DNA of 64,000 nt from Plantago elongata. Lineage: Eukaryota > Streptophyta > Magnoliopsida > Lamiales > Plantaginaceae. Both the position numbers and the translations under genes were made by a program. Location of the stretch: assembly GCA_036897095.1 (NCBI GenBank), contig JAYMSP010000094.1, positions 22,155 through 86,154 of the forward strand. The letters are read 5' to 3'. Under the pieces are notes generated by a model. It did no database searches. It was not told where the DNA came from and saw nothing but the letters and a program-made list of their open reading frames with translations. Positions 26,231 to 38,485 of this stretch are shown in pieces. Positions within the stretch are counted from its first letter, which is position 1. Each line of letters begins with the position of its first letter.

Positions 26231-27752
26231 AGGAAAAATTACAAATTAGTCATGCTCCTAAAAACTTCAAACACATTAGTCACACATAAAAAAAACATCC
26301 TACAAATTAATTAAAACTTCTATATAAATTAGTCATCTTCTTAATTTTAATAACTTTCATATACATCATTACCTTTTTTTTTATGAAATCACATCCTTAA
26401 TTACATATCTAATTAAATCATTCATTTTGGTAATTAAAATTCTTTCATAATAAAAAATTAATATTGCAAGATCTTCCAACTCATTTCAACGTCGAATTAT
26501 AAACATTAAAAGCACTCATTTCAAAATAAGCATGCATCATTGTATGAGAACCAATCATTACCACTCAATAATCAAGAGTATTTTCTATGTAATCAAATCG
26601 GACTAACTTCAATCTCAAACTATCTCAATATATTTAAACACCACAATTCATTACTACAAATCACATTTATCAAGCAAGCACCACAATTCATTGCTTCCAA
26701 ACATCACAATCATAACGCACTGTAAATCATCTCAAACATGCTACAACCCAACCGTGTTCAGTTAAACATAAATATTGTCATTATTCATAAAAATCAAGTA
26801 TAAAAACAAAATCAAGCATCTTTATTAAAAACAAAACAAGTATCTAATTAATCAAGTATCTTACTTCTACATCAAACATCTTCAATAACAATGACCAAGC
26901 ATATTCATTTTAACTTAGGAAAATGATTGATGTCTTCAAGAAGCTTGATGTCTTCATGAAGCTTTAATTGAAGGAATCGACTGAATTGAAGAAATCGATT
27001 GAGATGCTTGAATGTAGGAAAGATGCTTGCCGGCAACGATGCTTGATTAGAAGCGTGAATTTCTGGCCAAAACGATCCATTTATCAAGTTAACTAAGAAG
27101 ATAGAGGCAAACAATTGATTTAGCATCTCCCATAATATGATTTTATAATTATGTTGATGTTTGTTTAGGAAGGCAAGAAGGTAAATTGGGCATCTTTAGA
27201 AATTTAATTAAATTGTAGGAAAGATTACATGTTTAACTAATAGGTAGTAAAGTATTGGAGGAGAGATTAATTTGTAATTCTCTCTTGATAGAAATGCAAA
27301 TGGTTGTGCAGGTCATTTAGCAAGTCTTGGCTATAACTACGGTGGTGAAAAACTCTGGTTATATCCGTCGATTTCTGTTATCCCTATTTTGGATCTTGCC
27401 AATGGCTTTTAGGCCTTAATATTATCTTGTCTTATAAAGAAAAAACATTTGCATTTAGTTACATGACTTCTTTCTGGACATAATAATTGTATGCACGGTG
27501 AAATGAAAAATAAATTAACATAGATGCTCTTTCATGCTCTTATGTTTCCACCCTAGCTTAGCAGTTAACAATCAGCACTGATAGCTAAGGAACATGATGG
27601 CAGATGGGAACGGAACGATGATCTTGACATTCGACCGGTTGGTTGTCAATTAGAAGATAATTTTGAACAATTCTCACTATAATTCAATAATCCTGGTATG
27701 AAATAGTACATAGGATGATTACAAGTTTCTACTACACCTGGCCAAAGAATTA
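26231..27752. other. AT-rich intergenic DNA, no gene recognised
   Basis: The stretch between the RNase H remnant and the 3' end of the RWP-RK gene is AT-rich, with ACAAATTAGTCA-type short motifs near 26240-26330. ORFs such as 26540-26725 and 26905-27126 are low-complexity and unrecognised. I see nothing that I can support as a gene. Confidence 0.4.
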
Positions 27753-29600
27753 CTAGTTGCCAAAACTCCAGTTTAGTGTTCCTTCATCTCTGGAGTGAAA
27801 TTTCTCGTAAATATTAACAAGTCCCTGTTGAAGTCCCTGTACATCTGTCATTAGAGCTTGCGCCTTTTCCTCTTCCTTACTACTTGCCTCTAAAAGCTTC
27901 GTTGTCTTCTCTATTTTTCTCTTATAACTTCTAATCTGCAGGTTAGATATAAACAGGTTACGATTAGTATGGGCGGAACCAGCAGGAGGAGGATGCATAG
28001 TGTGGCATTCACCCTTTGCATATAGTTATTTTATCGTGACATCGAGTACTAATAGTAGATGTGCACTGAAAATGTGAAAGGTTACACTAATGCTTTATGG
28101 GTAGGTTGAATTTTATGTACGCTGATTGTAACGTGGATCAAGATTCGACGCTATTATTCAGAAAAGACATACACATAGAAAGGGAGGTAAAAACCTTTCT
28201 GTAAGGCCACCTGTTGACACCATTCCTACGGCATATCTTCTTCAACACAGTAGGGCATAGGCTCATCTTCTGTGCAGCCTCTTCAATCGGAAACTCAAAG
28301 TATTTGGTCAAGTCTTTCAGATTCAACTTTCTTGTTCTTGCCCTCTGCACCACTCAACAGTAAACCAAACAAAATCATCAACAACACGCTGCGAACTTCA
28401 AACAAGTTTGTAAATAATTAAGTAGACTAATGCATACCTGCGTTGCAAGAGGGATCTTGGTACCTCCCAGCTGTCCACTTGGTTTCGCGTCTTTATCATT
28501 TTCACAAGTACCTAATTAAGAATATTGATCATTGTTCACACAAATGCTAGATGAATTTGTGAAAGCCACTTAATTAATTTCCACCAAGGGATTACCACCT
28601 ATGTTATCCTGTGGCAATTGCAGAAACTCATCCATGCAGTCATTGTCGTTCAGTCCTACACTGAGGGCTTCATAGAAGGATGACAAAGGGTCTTGCTCCA
28701 TATTGTAGCCCTCTTGTTCACAAGCCTCCATATATCGGACTAAGAACCATTTCACATTCTGTATGGCTTCTTTCTGAAAGCTGCCATTGGTTATGACACA
28801 TAAAGTTCAGATTTTCAATAGAGTGAAAGTTCCCCATATTGTTCACCTCAGGAACGCATCAACAGCTTAACAAATTAAACCATGTTTAGGAGTGCACAAG
28901 TGCGATGAATCTAGAAGTGATCGAAGTGCCATAAATCAATAAATTTGACCTGATAACAGAATTCATTTTAGTGTACACAGACAAACAAAACCAAGACTTA
29001 CTCGAACATCTGGCACTCTTTCCGCTGATCAAAACCCGGTTCTGAATCAAATATTCCAATAATTGCATGTGTGATAATTCCAAGGCTTCCATGAATCTCA
29101 AGCCGCTTCACATTGACTCCTAAACATCAGAATTAGAGTGACAGAAATTATAAAGCAAATCATAAACATAATAATTCACTCGACAGAAACGGGCATGCAC
29201 CTCTAGTGTGAGTTATGACCCTTAGTGTTTGGCAACAACTGCAATCTTTCTCCGACAAGACAGTCAAAGGCATTGGCAGCAGATAATTATCCGCTATATC
29301 CGAAATTTCATTACTTTCATCAGGAACCTCATAAAAACCAGTTGGAGAGAAGTCTCCGAGTGGATCATCATCATCTTCAGTTCCATTGCACACAGCCCAG
29401 ATAAAACGATCCTGTAATGGACCATCAGGATTCAATATCGGTTCAGGATCCGGTAAAACTAATGTAGGACATTCGGCAAAGATGGAAGATACGTCAATGA
29501 TGGGATAATCGTCAAACGTGTCATGAGAGGGGAAACTGTCGGCATCGAATTCCATTCTGATAGTGAAGGAGTCTGCGACGCTCGGAAGACCAAGCGCCAT
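27753..29600 (-). CDS. RKD-type RWP-RK domain transcription factor (6 exons, 368 aa)
   Basis: Exons in transcript order: 29600-29201, 29119-29002, 28780-28599, 28511-28438, 28344-28195, 27935-27753; total 1107 nt, all in phase. The start is the first in-frame ATG (MALGLPSVADSF), about 90 bp below a TATA-like box. Residues 1-133 are acidic and Pro/Asp-rich, with no GAF domain, and the protein is far shorter than NIN-like NLPs, so it fits the RKD branch. Exon 5 (residues 259-308) is the RWP-RK domain: LNLKDLTKYFEFPIEEAAQK, then CPTVLKKICRRNGVNRWPYRK with the RWPxRK signature at 303-308. Exon 6 adds a predicted coiled coil (IRSYKRKIEKTTKLLE). The family binds DNA and acts in egg-cell and embryo programmes or nitrogen responses; the role of this copy is inferred only. 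Exon 3 uses the acceptor giving FDFQKEAIQ; a CAG seven bases further in would break the frame. Confidence 0.85.
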
Positions 29601-29692
29601 GGAGAGTGTAAGTGACCCAGAGAAACCAGAAGGCAGGAAATTCAGTTCGTTTAGCAACTTGAATGGTTCAGAAGAAATTGTTGAGTTTGTTG

Positions 29693-29698
29693 TTTATA
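29693..29698 (-). promoter_or_regulatory. Putative TATA box of the RWP-RK gene
   Basis: TATAAA on the minus strand (within GGTTATAAACAAC), about 95 bp upstream of the chosen ATG at 29600. The spacing fits a short 5' UTR and supports that start. Confidence 0.45.
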
Positions 29699-29700
29699 AC

Positions 29701-32088
29701 CAAACGGTTCAGGGAACAAGACAGTTAGATACTTAGACGTTAACGGCAGTTGAAAGAGCGGTTAAATTTTTGTTTTTAACTTTTCCAAATTTGAGTTACA
29801 TTGCTTGCCGCTAGTTACAAATTACTCCAAATCTAGATCGCCCGAAAGCGTCTAGAAATGCAAATACTCCGTCCTGTTAAAATAGGTTGTGTTTGATTGT
29901 TTTAGTCAAACTATTTCGCCATCTACTCGAATTAACTGTAAATATAAAATATTAAATTAAATTATATAATACAAAGATTGTATACTAAATTTTAATAGGT
30001 GAATTTCATTTTATACTCCTCTTAAATGTTATAATTATACTTTGATCCCTATAATTCAACAATAATATATTATTATATATAGGTTCATTTAAAATATTTT
30101 GATGTCAAACATTATCTTATTTTGTCAATTTAAAAAAGTACCTCTTATTACTTCATATTTCAATTTAAATTCTTTATTTTTTTATTTCTTTTTGTTAAGT
30201 ACCTTACTTTCTAGTTAATACTATGAATTAAAAAAATTATAGAGGTCTTTTATAATTTTCACAATAATATAAATAATTTTTGGACTTAATTGCAGAATCA
30301 GAAATGACTTCATGACCAAATTAAAAGTTTGATTGAAATTTTGAAATTCTTTTGGAAAAGGAGAATAGAGCTCCACCAGATATGATCGGGGCTTTGTAAA
30401 CAACTCTGATGGAGCTGTGTACGATTCCAATCAAAGTTGGTTTAACAACTAAGGAATATTTTCTTACTAGCCTCTCTGTTCAGTCTAGTAGGAAGGATGT
30501 TGTTGTTGAGCAAGTTAGTAAAGTTTCCCATAAGTTTCAAGAGTTGCGAAGGTAAATGATCATGTGATGGTTGATGGGGATGAGTATCCTTTGGCATTTG
30601 AGAATTTCTTAATTTGAATCGACTGTGCAATATATTGGTGGGAACAATGTTTGTGAAGATTCTGAAGAGTTCTCTTTGAGATTTGAGAACTACTTTGAAC
30701 TTGCACCTGGAGAGACTAGTATGTGCAAAAACAGTGATGAACTTCCTCTCCTGGTTGTTGGTGAAGAATCATCTAATTCGTTTGGAAATTGATTCTTTTA
30801 TCCAAAGTCTTTGATGGTTGGCTTCAATAGTGGAGTTTCAGAGTTTGAGCCTTGTGTGCTTAAACACTAAAGAAGAAAATCCGAAGGCTCCTCCCCTTTA
30901 TTGGGAATTGTGTATCATTGTTCTCGTTATGTTGGGTCTCGGAGTGAATCCGTTTGGTCTGATCATGTTGGTTGTGTCTTGCATATTTTATCCAATATGA
31001 CACTTATGATTGACGTCGAGCGTTAGTTTGTTTTGGCATAGTATGTAGGTGGTTGTATGTGAGCTAGTATATTCTTGTTGTGTTTCTTTCTGGTTTTGTG
31101 GTTTCCTTTGTGTTGCTCGTTTCACGTGTTCCTATATTCCCCATGTTTTTTTTTTTATGTTTATTAATAAAATTTGAGCTTCAAAAAAAACTCCAGTAGC
31201 TTCATCCGAAGCATCTCCGGTTAGAGCTGTGAATTGCAACTCCTATCAGAGCTAAAACAACTCTTGTTGAACAGCTCCGCACTGGGAAAATTCGACACCT
31301 AAGTTGTGCAGACGATCATAGCTTATTGGAGTTGCTCTGGCCACTTTCGAATTATTACTTTTTTGTTTCTTTCTTTCTTTTAATTTCTAATAAAAGTTTC
31401 TTTTTATTTTAAATATTTCATTTATTAGTTTGTTGAATATTATAATTTATAATATGAAATAAATATATAATTTAGGGTTAAATTTACAAGCATCATTAGA
31501 ACTTGTGAAGAGTGAATTTTTTTGTTTGATTATTTGAACTTATATGTAATTATTGATAGATATTTAGATTTAGATATAGTTGTTTATTTAGTAGGGACTC
31601 GATCGATTAATGGTCAAGTCATTACATAGAAACGTACTAAGAGAACATTCACAGTGGTAACAATTCAAAAAAGGTAACCGACTATATTGGTACCAGTAGA
31701 ATGTAATCTTTCAAAAAGTGTACATTACAATAAGATGTTTTTAAAAGAGGTATTTTTAGATTTTTAAAATCAAAATAATTATGTGGATTCATATGTAGAA
31801 TTGAAATAAATATATAGAGTGGAACGAACATTTGAAATAAATAATTACGTCCCGTCCACCCACCCACCAACCAGCCATCTGTATATCTAACCCACAGGCC
31901 ACAGTCAAGAAACCAAATCCATCATTCCCTCTTTCTTATAATAGCCTCCTCATCTAAATATTCCGTTAATCAACCATCCATTTCCGATTTCTTCCTAAAG
32001 TCAAAACGAAAATTCCCCAGCAAAAACATCACCTGAAAATCCTTAAAGTCTCTCTCACTTCCATGTTGTTCCCGCTAAGCCAGAATTG
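29701..32088. other. Intergenic region between divergent RWP-RK and NFD4-like genes
   Basis: This is the shared upstream region of two divergently transcribed genes, about 2.4 kb and very AT-rich from 29880 to 30300. Apart from the retro-like stretch listed separately (30360-31190) I see only low-complexity DNA. The final 200 bp is presumably promoter and 5' UTR of the transporter gene. Confidence 0.45.
30360..31190 (+). mobile_element. Probable non-LTR retroelement 3'-end remnant
   Basis: A stretch of higher GC and many broken short frames ends at 31163-31188 with TTAATAAAATTTGAGCTTC followed by eight A bases. This is the usual 3' terminus of plant LINEs and closely resembles the LINE end at 20800-20830. 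No reverse transcriptase motif survives, so the class is inferred from the tail alone. Confidence 0.4.
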
Positions 32089-35000
32089 ATGGCAGGAGAG
32101 TCCCGGAAATGGATGATATTGGTGGCAACGACATGGATACAAGCATTTACAGGGACAAACCTCGATTTCTCATCCTATTCGTCCAATTTGAAATCGGTAA
32201 TGGGAATCTCGCAGGTCCAATTGAACTATTTGGCAGTTGCTTCGGACATGGGTAAGCTCTTTGGATGGTGTTCTGGTCTCTGTCTTTTCGTTCTGCCTAC
32301 TTGGATCGTCTTGCTCATCGCTGCTTTTATGGGACTTGTTGGCTATGGCTTCCAGTGGCTTCTCATTCAGAACTTCATCGTTTTGCCTTATTTTCTGGTA
32401 TGTATGTATGGAATATACAGACCTTTTCAATTACTTATTTCATTTCTCTTCTTTTCGTTATAGCGTTTGTTATGGAGTTAAAATTCAAAATAAAATTTAG
32501 TCATTTTAATTAGATAAATTCGGCGTTTGAAATGTGAATGTGATTATTTATACTGTACTAAGATTTTTATTTACTGAACCAGGATGGTAATTTATTGCAT
32601 AAAGAAATACATATGTTACGTTTAAATTGCATATATTCTCGGAAAAAATATTTTAAACTGGTATAGAACTTTGGTTAAAAAGTGGGTTAAAAACAACCAA
32701 TCCTAAATAGACTAAAGTAGGCTAATCTTAAGTGTTTTTAACTTGATTCTTTTAATTAAAACACTTAGTGGATGTGTTTTAATTATTTCGAATTGCGTTA
32801 ATGTATTTAAAAACAACATAAAAAATTTAATTTAAATTTAATTTGAATTGAAATAGCTCAACTTAAAATAGTGTAACTGTGTTAATTAACGCTTCATCTA
32901 AAATTAGACCTACAAATCATATGAATTTTTTCATACGAAAGTACTAACTTATTGATATGTTTTATAGGGGTTTAAAATGTTTTATAAACAAGTTATTTTA
33001 TGCTATTTTCTCCGGCCTTCATAAAGTGAAATAATTACTTTTACAATTTAAGAAAGAAAGAATGTTTAAGAAGTATGAAGTATGTGTTTAATAAATTAAT
33101 TAAGTGGAAAATTATATGTAGGTCAAATAATATGCTGTTAAATGTTATTTGTATTTTGATTTTATTATTATAAATGAAAAATTATTTATTTTAATGGGAT
33201 GTTGAAAATGAAAATTTGTTTCACCTTTAGAAGTATGGAGGAAGTAAAATAAAATTTTGTGTTTGGTGACACAAGTTTGTTTTATTTTTTAGTTGAATTG
33301 GTTGTCAATTTTGAAAATGGCGGTACAATTTGATTGATACTACTTTTTAACAATTTAAAGAAACGTTACGTACACTATGCTTGACGACAACTGAATGGTC
33401 ACGTTTATTTTACTCTTTCTCTTTAAGTTTCCTTTTTATATTTTGCCAACCTCACAAACTAAATTGACGGCTTCATTATTTGTTTGGTGCAACTTTTAAT
33501 GATTTCGTTGATCAACTAATCAACTACCAAACACTAGTTGCTACCTAACACGGAATTATGTTATAACTTCATTATTGATTTGATATTTGTAGGTGAAAAA
33601 TTAAAGTCAGTCAATATGAACAAGAAAAATTGTTGTATATAAAACAATTGTTGTATATAAACCTCTGAGTTATAAATGCAAAACACTAAACATAAATTTT
33701 TTATTTTACGTAGCCATTTCAACTAAAATCTCATAATCTCTGTGCACAGGTAGTTTTATTATCTTTGTTATCTGGTTGCAGCATCTGTTGGTTCAACACA
33801 GTATGCTATGTCCTCTGCATCAAAAACTTCCCATCAAACCGGCAACTTGCTCTGTCCCTCAGCGTAAGCTTCAATGGCGTAAGTGCAGCGCTGTACCATC
33901 TCATTGCTGATTCCATAGACCCAAATGACAATCGCATCTACCTTCTCCTCAATGCATTAGTCCCGCTCATAGTATCACTCATTGCTCTGTTCCCAATCAC
34001 TCGAAATACACCTCCAAAATTCACTCAACACCATTCGTCCAATTTTTTCTTGCTAACTTTGGTAGCAGCTTTCACCGGCCTATATCTCCTGCTCTTGAAC
34101 AAAATAACACTAGATGCACCAACTGCACGTGTGGCCTTACTAGGAGCTGTATTTTTGTTACTACTTCCGTTAGTTACACCTGGCATAGTTTACATCCAGG
34201 AGTTAGCTCGTAAAGCTAGTTATTCCAGCCTTGAACTAGAAGATTGGAGTTTCAGTTTGATACAGAAAATTAATTCTGATCCGGTAGTTGATAATAAAGA
34301 AGTTATAGGAATCGGTGCAGTAGTAAGCCATCATAATGTATCTAACTATGCTAAATCTTTTACTCTAAGAACGGAGGAAGGTTTCTGTGGCAATGTGTTA
34401 TTCAGGGACAGGTTAGTTGTTCTTGGAGAAGAACACTCCACTAGTTTGCTTATCCGCCGATGGGACTTTTGGCTCTACTTTTTCGCCTATCTATGTGGTG
34501 GAACAATAGGACTAGTGTATAGCAACAATCTTGGTCAAATTTCTCAAGCACTTGGTTATGATTCGGAGGTGAGCACTCTTGTTTCTATCTATTCAGCATT
34601 CTCATTCTTTGGACGCTTGCTTTCAACAACTCCTGACTATTTACAAAAGTAAGCATTTCATCTCATTAATATTTGCATTCTGGAAATTCTATTCTGGATT
34701 GTGTTACTGTTTATGATAGAACATGTTCACGGAAGCTTACAATCATGATTTTTAAATGAATTTCAGCTATTGCAGCAAGATGTATTATGCAAGGACAGGA
34801 TGGTTCGCACTAGCCTTGGTTCCAACACCAATGGCGTTTCTCCTCCTTGTTCTATCCGGCAGTAAGACGACACTAATTACATCCACAGCAATGATTGGCC
34901 TGAGTTCAGGTTTTGTGTTTTCTGCTGCAGTTTCAATCACATCGGAGCTTTTCGGCCCTAACAGAGCAGGAGTAAACCACAATATTCTCATCACAAATAT

Positions 35001-35274
35001 CCCAATCGGATCGCTACTGTACAGTCTCTTTGCAGCTTTGGTGTATGAGGCCAATATAGGAACTTCAAGTAAGGGTGATAAGCTAATGGTGTGCACTGGT
35101 AGGAGTTGTTACCATCAGACTTTCATATGGTGGTGGGGTATCTCATTGATAGGTCTTTTTTCGAGTTCATTGCTTTTTGTTAGAACCAAAGCTGTCTATA
35201 ATTGCTCTGAGAAAACCAGAAATGACACTCAAATTGTACTCTCCTCATCTGTTTCTGCATATGAAAGGACTTGA
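32089..35274 (+). CDS. NFD4-like / nodulin-like major facilitator superfamily transporter (3 exons, 568 aa)
   Basis: Exons 32089-32397, 33750-34648 and 34776-35274 total 1707 nt and are in phase. The start ATG gives MAGESRKWMILVATTWIQAF. The protein has the plant nodulin-like MFS plan: an N-terminal half with FTGTNLDFSSYSSNLK and QVQLNYLAVASDMGK, then SGCSICWFNTVCYVLCIKNF and several hydrophobic spans. A hydrophilic central loop follows (about residues 250-330), then a second membrane half starting at RRWDFWLYFFAYLCGGTIGL, with TSELFGPNRAGVNHNIL near the end. About 12 membrane helices are expected. Arabidopsis NFD4 belongs to this family; relatives act in organelle or plasma membranes, and the substrate here is unknown. 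Intron 1 is 1.35 kb and AT-rich. The exon 3 acceptor could instead be 18 bases earlier; 34776 gives LQNKMYYARTGW, closer to relatives. Confidence 0.87.
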
Positions 35275-36000
35275 TTACTACTTATTGCTTAACAAGGTTT
35301 TCTTGATTTCTTAACTTTTGATAATATTACCTTTACCCCCACATAATTAATAACAACTTAAAACAATCATATTTAGATGGGTTATTATGATGACAACCGA
35401 GATGGTTATCAGTTTGAGTGACACAGGTAACTATTATCATCAGAAACAATTATTTTAATTTATCTTTTAGTTACTATTTTATATGTTTTGTAAAACTTCA
35501 TACATTAATCACTCCTTACTGTTACATAGAAATTCATACATTACTAAAAAAAAGCTAACCTGCATCTAATAAATAATAAATAATCTCAATTTTACATTGA
35601 CTTTACAATTTTTGCTACTAAAAATTTACTATTTTCCACATTTTTTATATTTTATTAGTATTTTAACTTTTTGTATAAAATTGTATGTTAACCGTTGTTC
35701 TTCGGAGCAGAAGGAGTGTGCTATATTAAATATAATATTTTATTATTAAATTTATTTAAAAATCGAAGGACATTTTGAAAAAATATATATTAACATTTTC
35801 AATGATAATTATACATTAACAAAGAAAAATAATACATCGAAATCAAATGATACAATGACAAGTAATGCAAACGACCTAAAGTATTGATATGAAATCTATG
35901 TGGGTGGACCAAAATTTTGACATATGTGTTCAACCAAGTCATTTTGAAGTGTTTGTTAAGTTACCCAATCATGCAAATCCCATTCTATGTTGACGTAGGT
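35275..36000. other. AT-rich intergenic DNA, nothing recognised
   Basis: This is 3' flank of the transporter gene, strongly AT-rich with no ORF of note, no repeat structure and no RNA gene that I can see. Confidence 0.4.
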
Positions 36001-36190
36001 TTTTTTTTTTGAAAAATATATTTTTCTCACTTTATTAAATGCAGAATTAAAAAATTACGGGGTTTATAGAATCTCGTATACGAGATAATAATAAGTTCAC
36101 TACCATAAAGAATATTATATACTTCTACAACTAGTATAAACCAAAAGACTAAATAGAGAACCAAATATAGCCGCAAGATGATTATGATAC
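36001..36190 (-). mobile_element. Probable LINE/retro-insertion 3' end (minus orientation)
   Basis: Read on the minus strand, this ends with TTTAATAAAGTGAGAAAAAT followed by ATTTTTC and a run of about ten A bases at 36001-36010. That is the same kind of terminus as the insertion at 58427. No coding motif remains and no target duplication was identified. Confidence 0.35.
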
Positions 36191-36479
36191 GCCAACTTCA
36201 GAGGAGATGGGAGGCAGCTCCAAATAGCACCAGGAACAACAAGTTCATCAAAGCATGAAAGCCAGTACTCCATATACACACCAAAATATCTTTCTGCCCA
36301 TACGCATCGATGTAGTTGTCTATTGAATTGACCAATGAATCTCGATGAGTGTAGTTGCTCGTATCGGTTCCACAGAATAAGTTAGTCCTTACTCCGCTTC
36401 TCCAGTGGACATTTCTTCATCGTATTCGCTTGGATTATCATAGTCAGCATACGTATCTCGGGATCTTCCACTATAATGT

Positions 36480-37430
36480 TATGTATTACGAGACAAGTGT
36501 ACATGACTTTTTCCATTAATCCCTTAGTGAATGGAAGCCTCGATTGCTTGAGGATACGGAACTACTTTGGAGAACGCCCAAAAGCTCCCTTCACATCTTT
36601 CATGCATGTCTCTTGGTGTTGTGTAACTACACATTCCTTTCTAGTTTTTGGACCTTTGATTGAAGGGACAAATGTTGCCTTCATTCGTAAGATAGTATAC
36701 CATGGTGTATTCGTGCTCATTAACTTGAAAAACAACGAAGGGTGATTTTTCATTCAACAGGTCGTCAAACACCGGTGCACGTAAGAACATTTTTATCGTT
36801 AAGCCCCAAGTCTCCGATGAATGAATGCCAGGTCCAAAGGTCTCGTGAGGCCACAACTTCCAGAACAAAAGAGGCTTTTTTGCTCTTACCTGATACTGAC
36901 TTTTCCAAGAAGTTGGACAATTTTCCCACTCCCAGCGCATACAATCAATTGATCTAATCATGTCAAAGAAACCTCAACATTGTTGATTTCACGTAGCCTC
37001 CTGACATTTGCTTCGTTTTCTTTTCTCGTGTAAAATTGGTTGTATTTGCCAATAACAAAGTCGCAAAATCACTCCAGTGAGTTTTTTGCGGATGTCTCAC
37101 TTAATCGACAATAGTCGTCCACACTATTTGCACATGCACCACATGCATGCATTATTGAGTTAACAAATAATTGCAATGCAGACAAGCCCATCCTACAAAA
37201 GTCATCGAATATAGGGGCTTCGTCTACTAACTTATTAAAAAAGCGTGCCTCATTTCGAATCTACGTCGAAATGTTGTGTGTATATTCCTTAAGTACGCAA
37301 TCTTTATCATTATCATGAGGTAGCAGTAGTGCCTTGTATTCATCAGGTACAGTCTTCTACACCTTAGTGTCAATGGCTTTGACATGTGAGACTCTCCTAG
37401 CTCCTTGTAAGGTTTAAATTTCATTGACTA
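36480..37430 (-). pseudogene. PIF/Harbinger-type transposase pseudogene
   Basis: Minus-strand frames, broken by several stops and shifts, match the plant ALP1-like/Harbinger nuclease pattern in order. They are a segment ending LSALQLFVNSIMHACGACAN (about 37100-37250), MIRSIDCMRWEWENCPTSWK (36961-36900), IHSSETWGLTIKMFLRAPVF and FQVNEHEYTMVYYLTNEG (36820-36680), and ETCMKDVKGAFG (about 36610-36580). In active relatives the segments include GSNNDINVLDRSPIFDD and GYYLADGIYP; here key positions are altered (SSETWGLTIKMFLRAPVFDD). It is a dead transposon copy. Terminal repeats and a 3-bp TTA duplication were not found. Confidence 0.7.
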
Positions 37431-37439
37431 ATCGCATTA

Positions 37440-38420
37440 TCAAATTTGCTACGAATATCATTTTTCATCGAAAATTGTGCAAATCCTCCAAAACTCAATC
37501 ATCTCTTACAAAACGAGTAAGAAATTGATGTATACGAGTAAAACTATGGTTAAAATATGCACAAAATGCCACATATTAAGTACTCATCATAATACTCTTC
37601 AATTTCTTCAAGTTTTCGTAGTTGATATTTTTGTATGTATGGTGTAAGTATCTAGCGTTGGGTTAGTATGGTATTTTATCAATCAATTTCTCACAAACTT
37701 CCGTAACTAATATTTATTTATCAATTTTCATTTTTGAATTACATACACATTATATACAACATTCTATGCATATAATGTTTTATGTACATACTACGGAAAA
37801 AAAATAGTAGAAATAAATATAAAATTGCTTATTTTTTCATATACATCTAGAAGTAGAAATATAGGTGAAACTATTAATGCGAGTGGATTTCATCTTTTAA
37901 ACTTGTATGGACTTTAAATATATGATTAAATTCTTTGTGTTATGGATAGATGTAATTAGTTTTACTAATTAATGGATGAATGAATTAACAATATTAATAG
38001 TTAATATGAATTAGTGGATGGAGATTATAATGCAGTGGACGAAGACTTTAATATATAACACAACTTACAAAGAAGAATGAACTCTTAATATTTTTATTGT
38101 TTTCTCTATTCTCTTAATCTATTTTCTTGTTCTCGTCTCTTTTTCTATTTAACACTTAGTATTATATTTTATAATTATTCATAGGATTTTAAATGGATAG
38201 GATTCCTGCCTTTATATGTTGAGATTCTCTTTTGCTGAGTAATGAAAAAAAAGTAATTCTTAATTGCCTATATTAGCAAACTACTATTTGCTATATTCTT
38301 GATGCATTTAAGAAATTAATCCATTTTACCAAAATGTAGGATTTTCAATAATGGATTTAGAATCATTGTGTATGAATGTCTTAAAAATTTCCACATGTGA
38401 ATTGAAAATCGCAAAATTAT
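37440..38420. other. AT-rich upstream region of the aspartic protease gene
   Basis: About 1 kb of AT-rich sequence without a recognisable gene or repeat. The last few hundred bases are the presumed promoter of the protease gene. Confidence 0.4.
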
Positions 38421-38426
38421 TAAGTG

Positions 38427-38434
38427 TATATATA
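38427..38434 (+). promoter_or_regulatory. TATA box of the aspartic protease gene
   Basis: TATATATA sits 52-59 bases upstream of the ATG at 38486, within AAGTGTATATATATCAACAT. This predicts transcription starting near 38460 and a very short leader. Confidence 0.55.
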
Positions 38435-38485
38435 TCAACATAGCTACTGCCCAGATACCAAGTACAAGAACAAACAAATTCACCA

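Noticed and set aside
29601-29657. Upstream extension of the RWP-RK protein (LNELNFLPSGFSG)
   Set aside because: It would need a TTG start. The first in-frame ATG is at 29600 and fits the TATA spacing.
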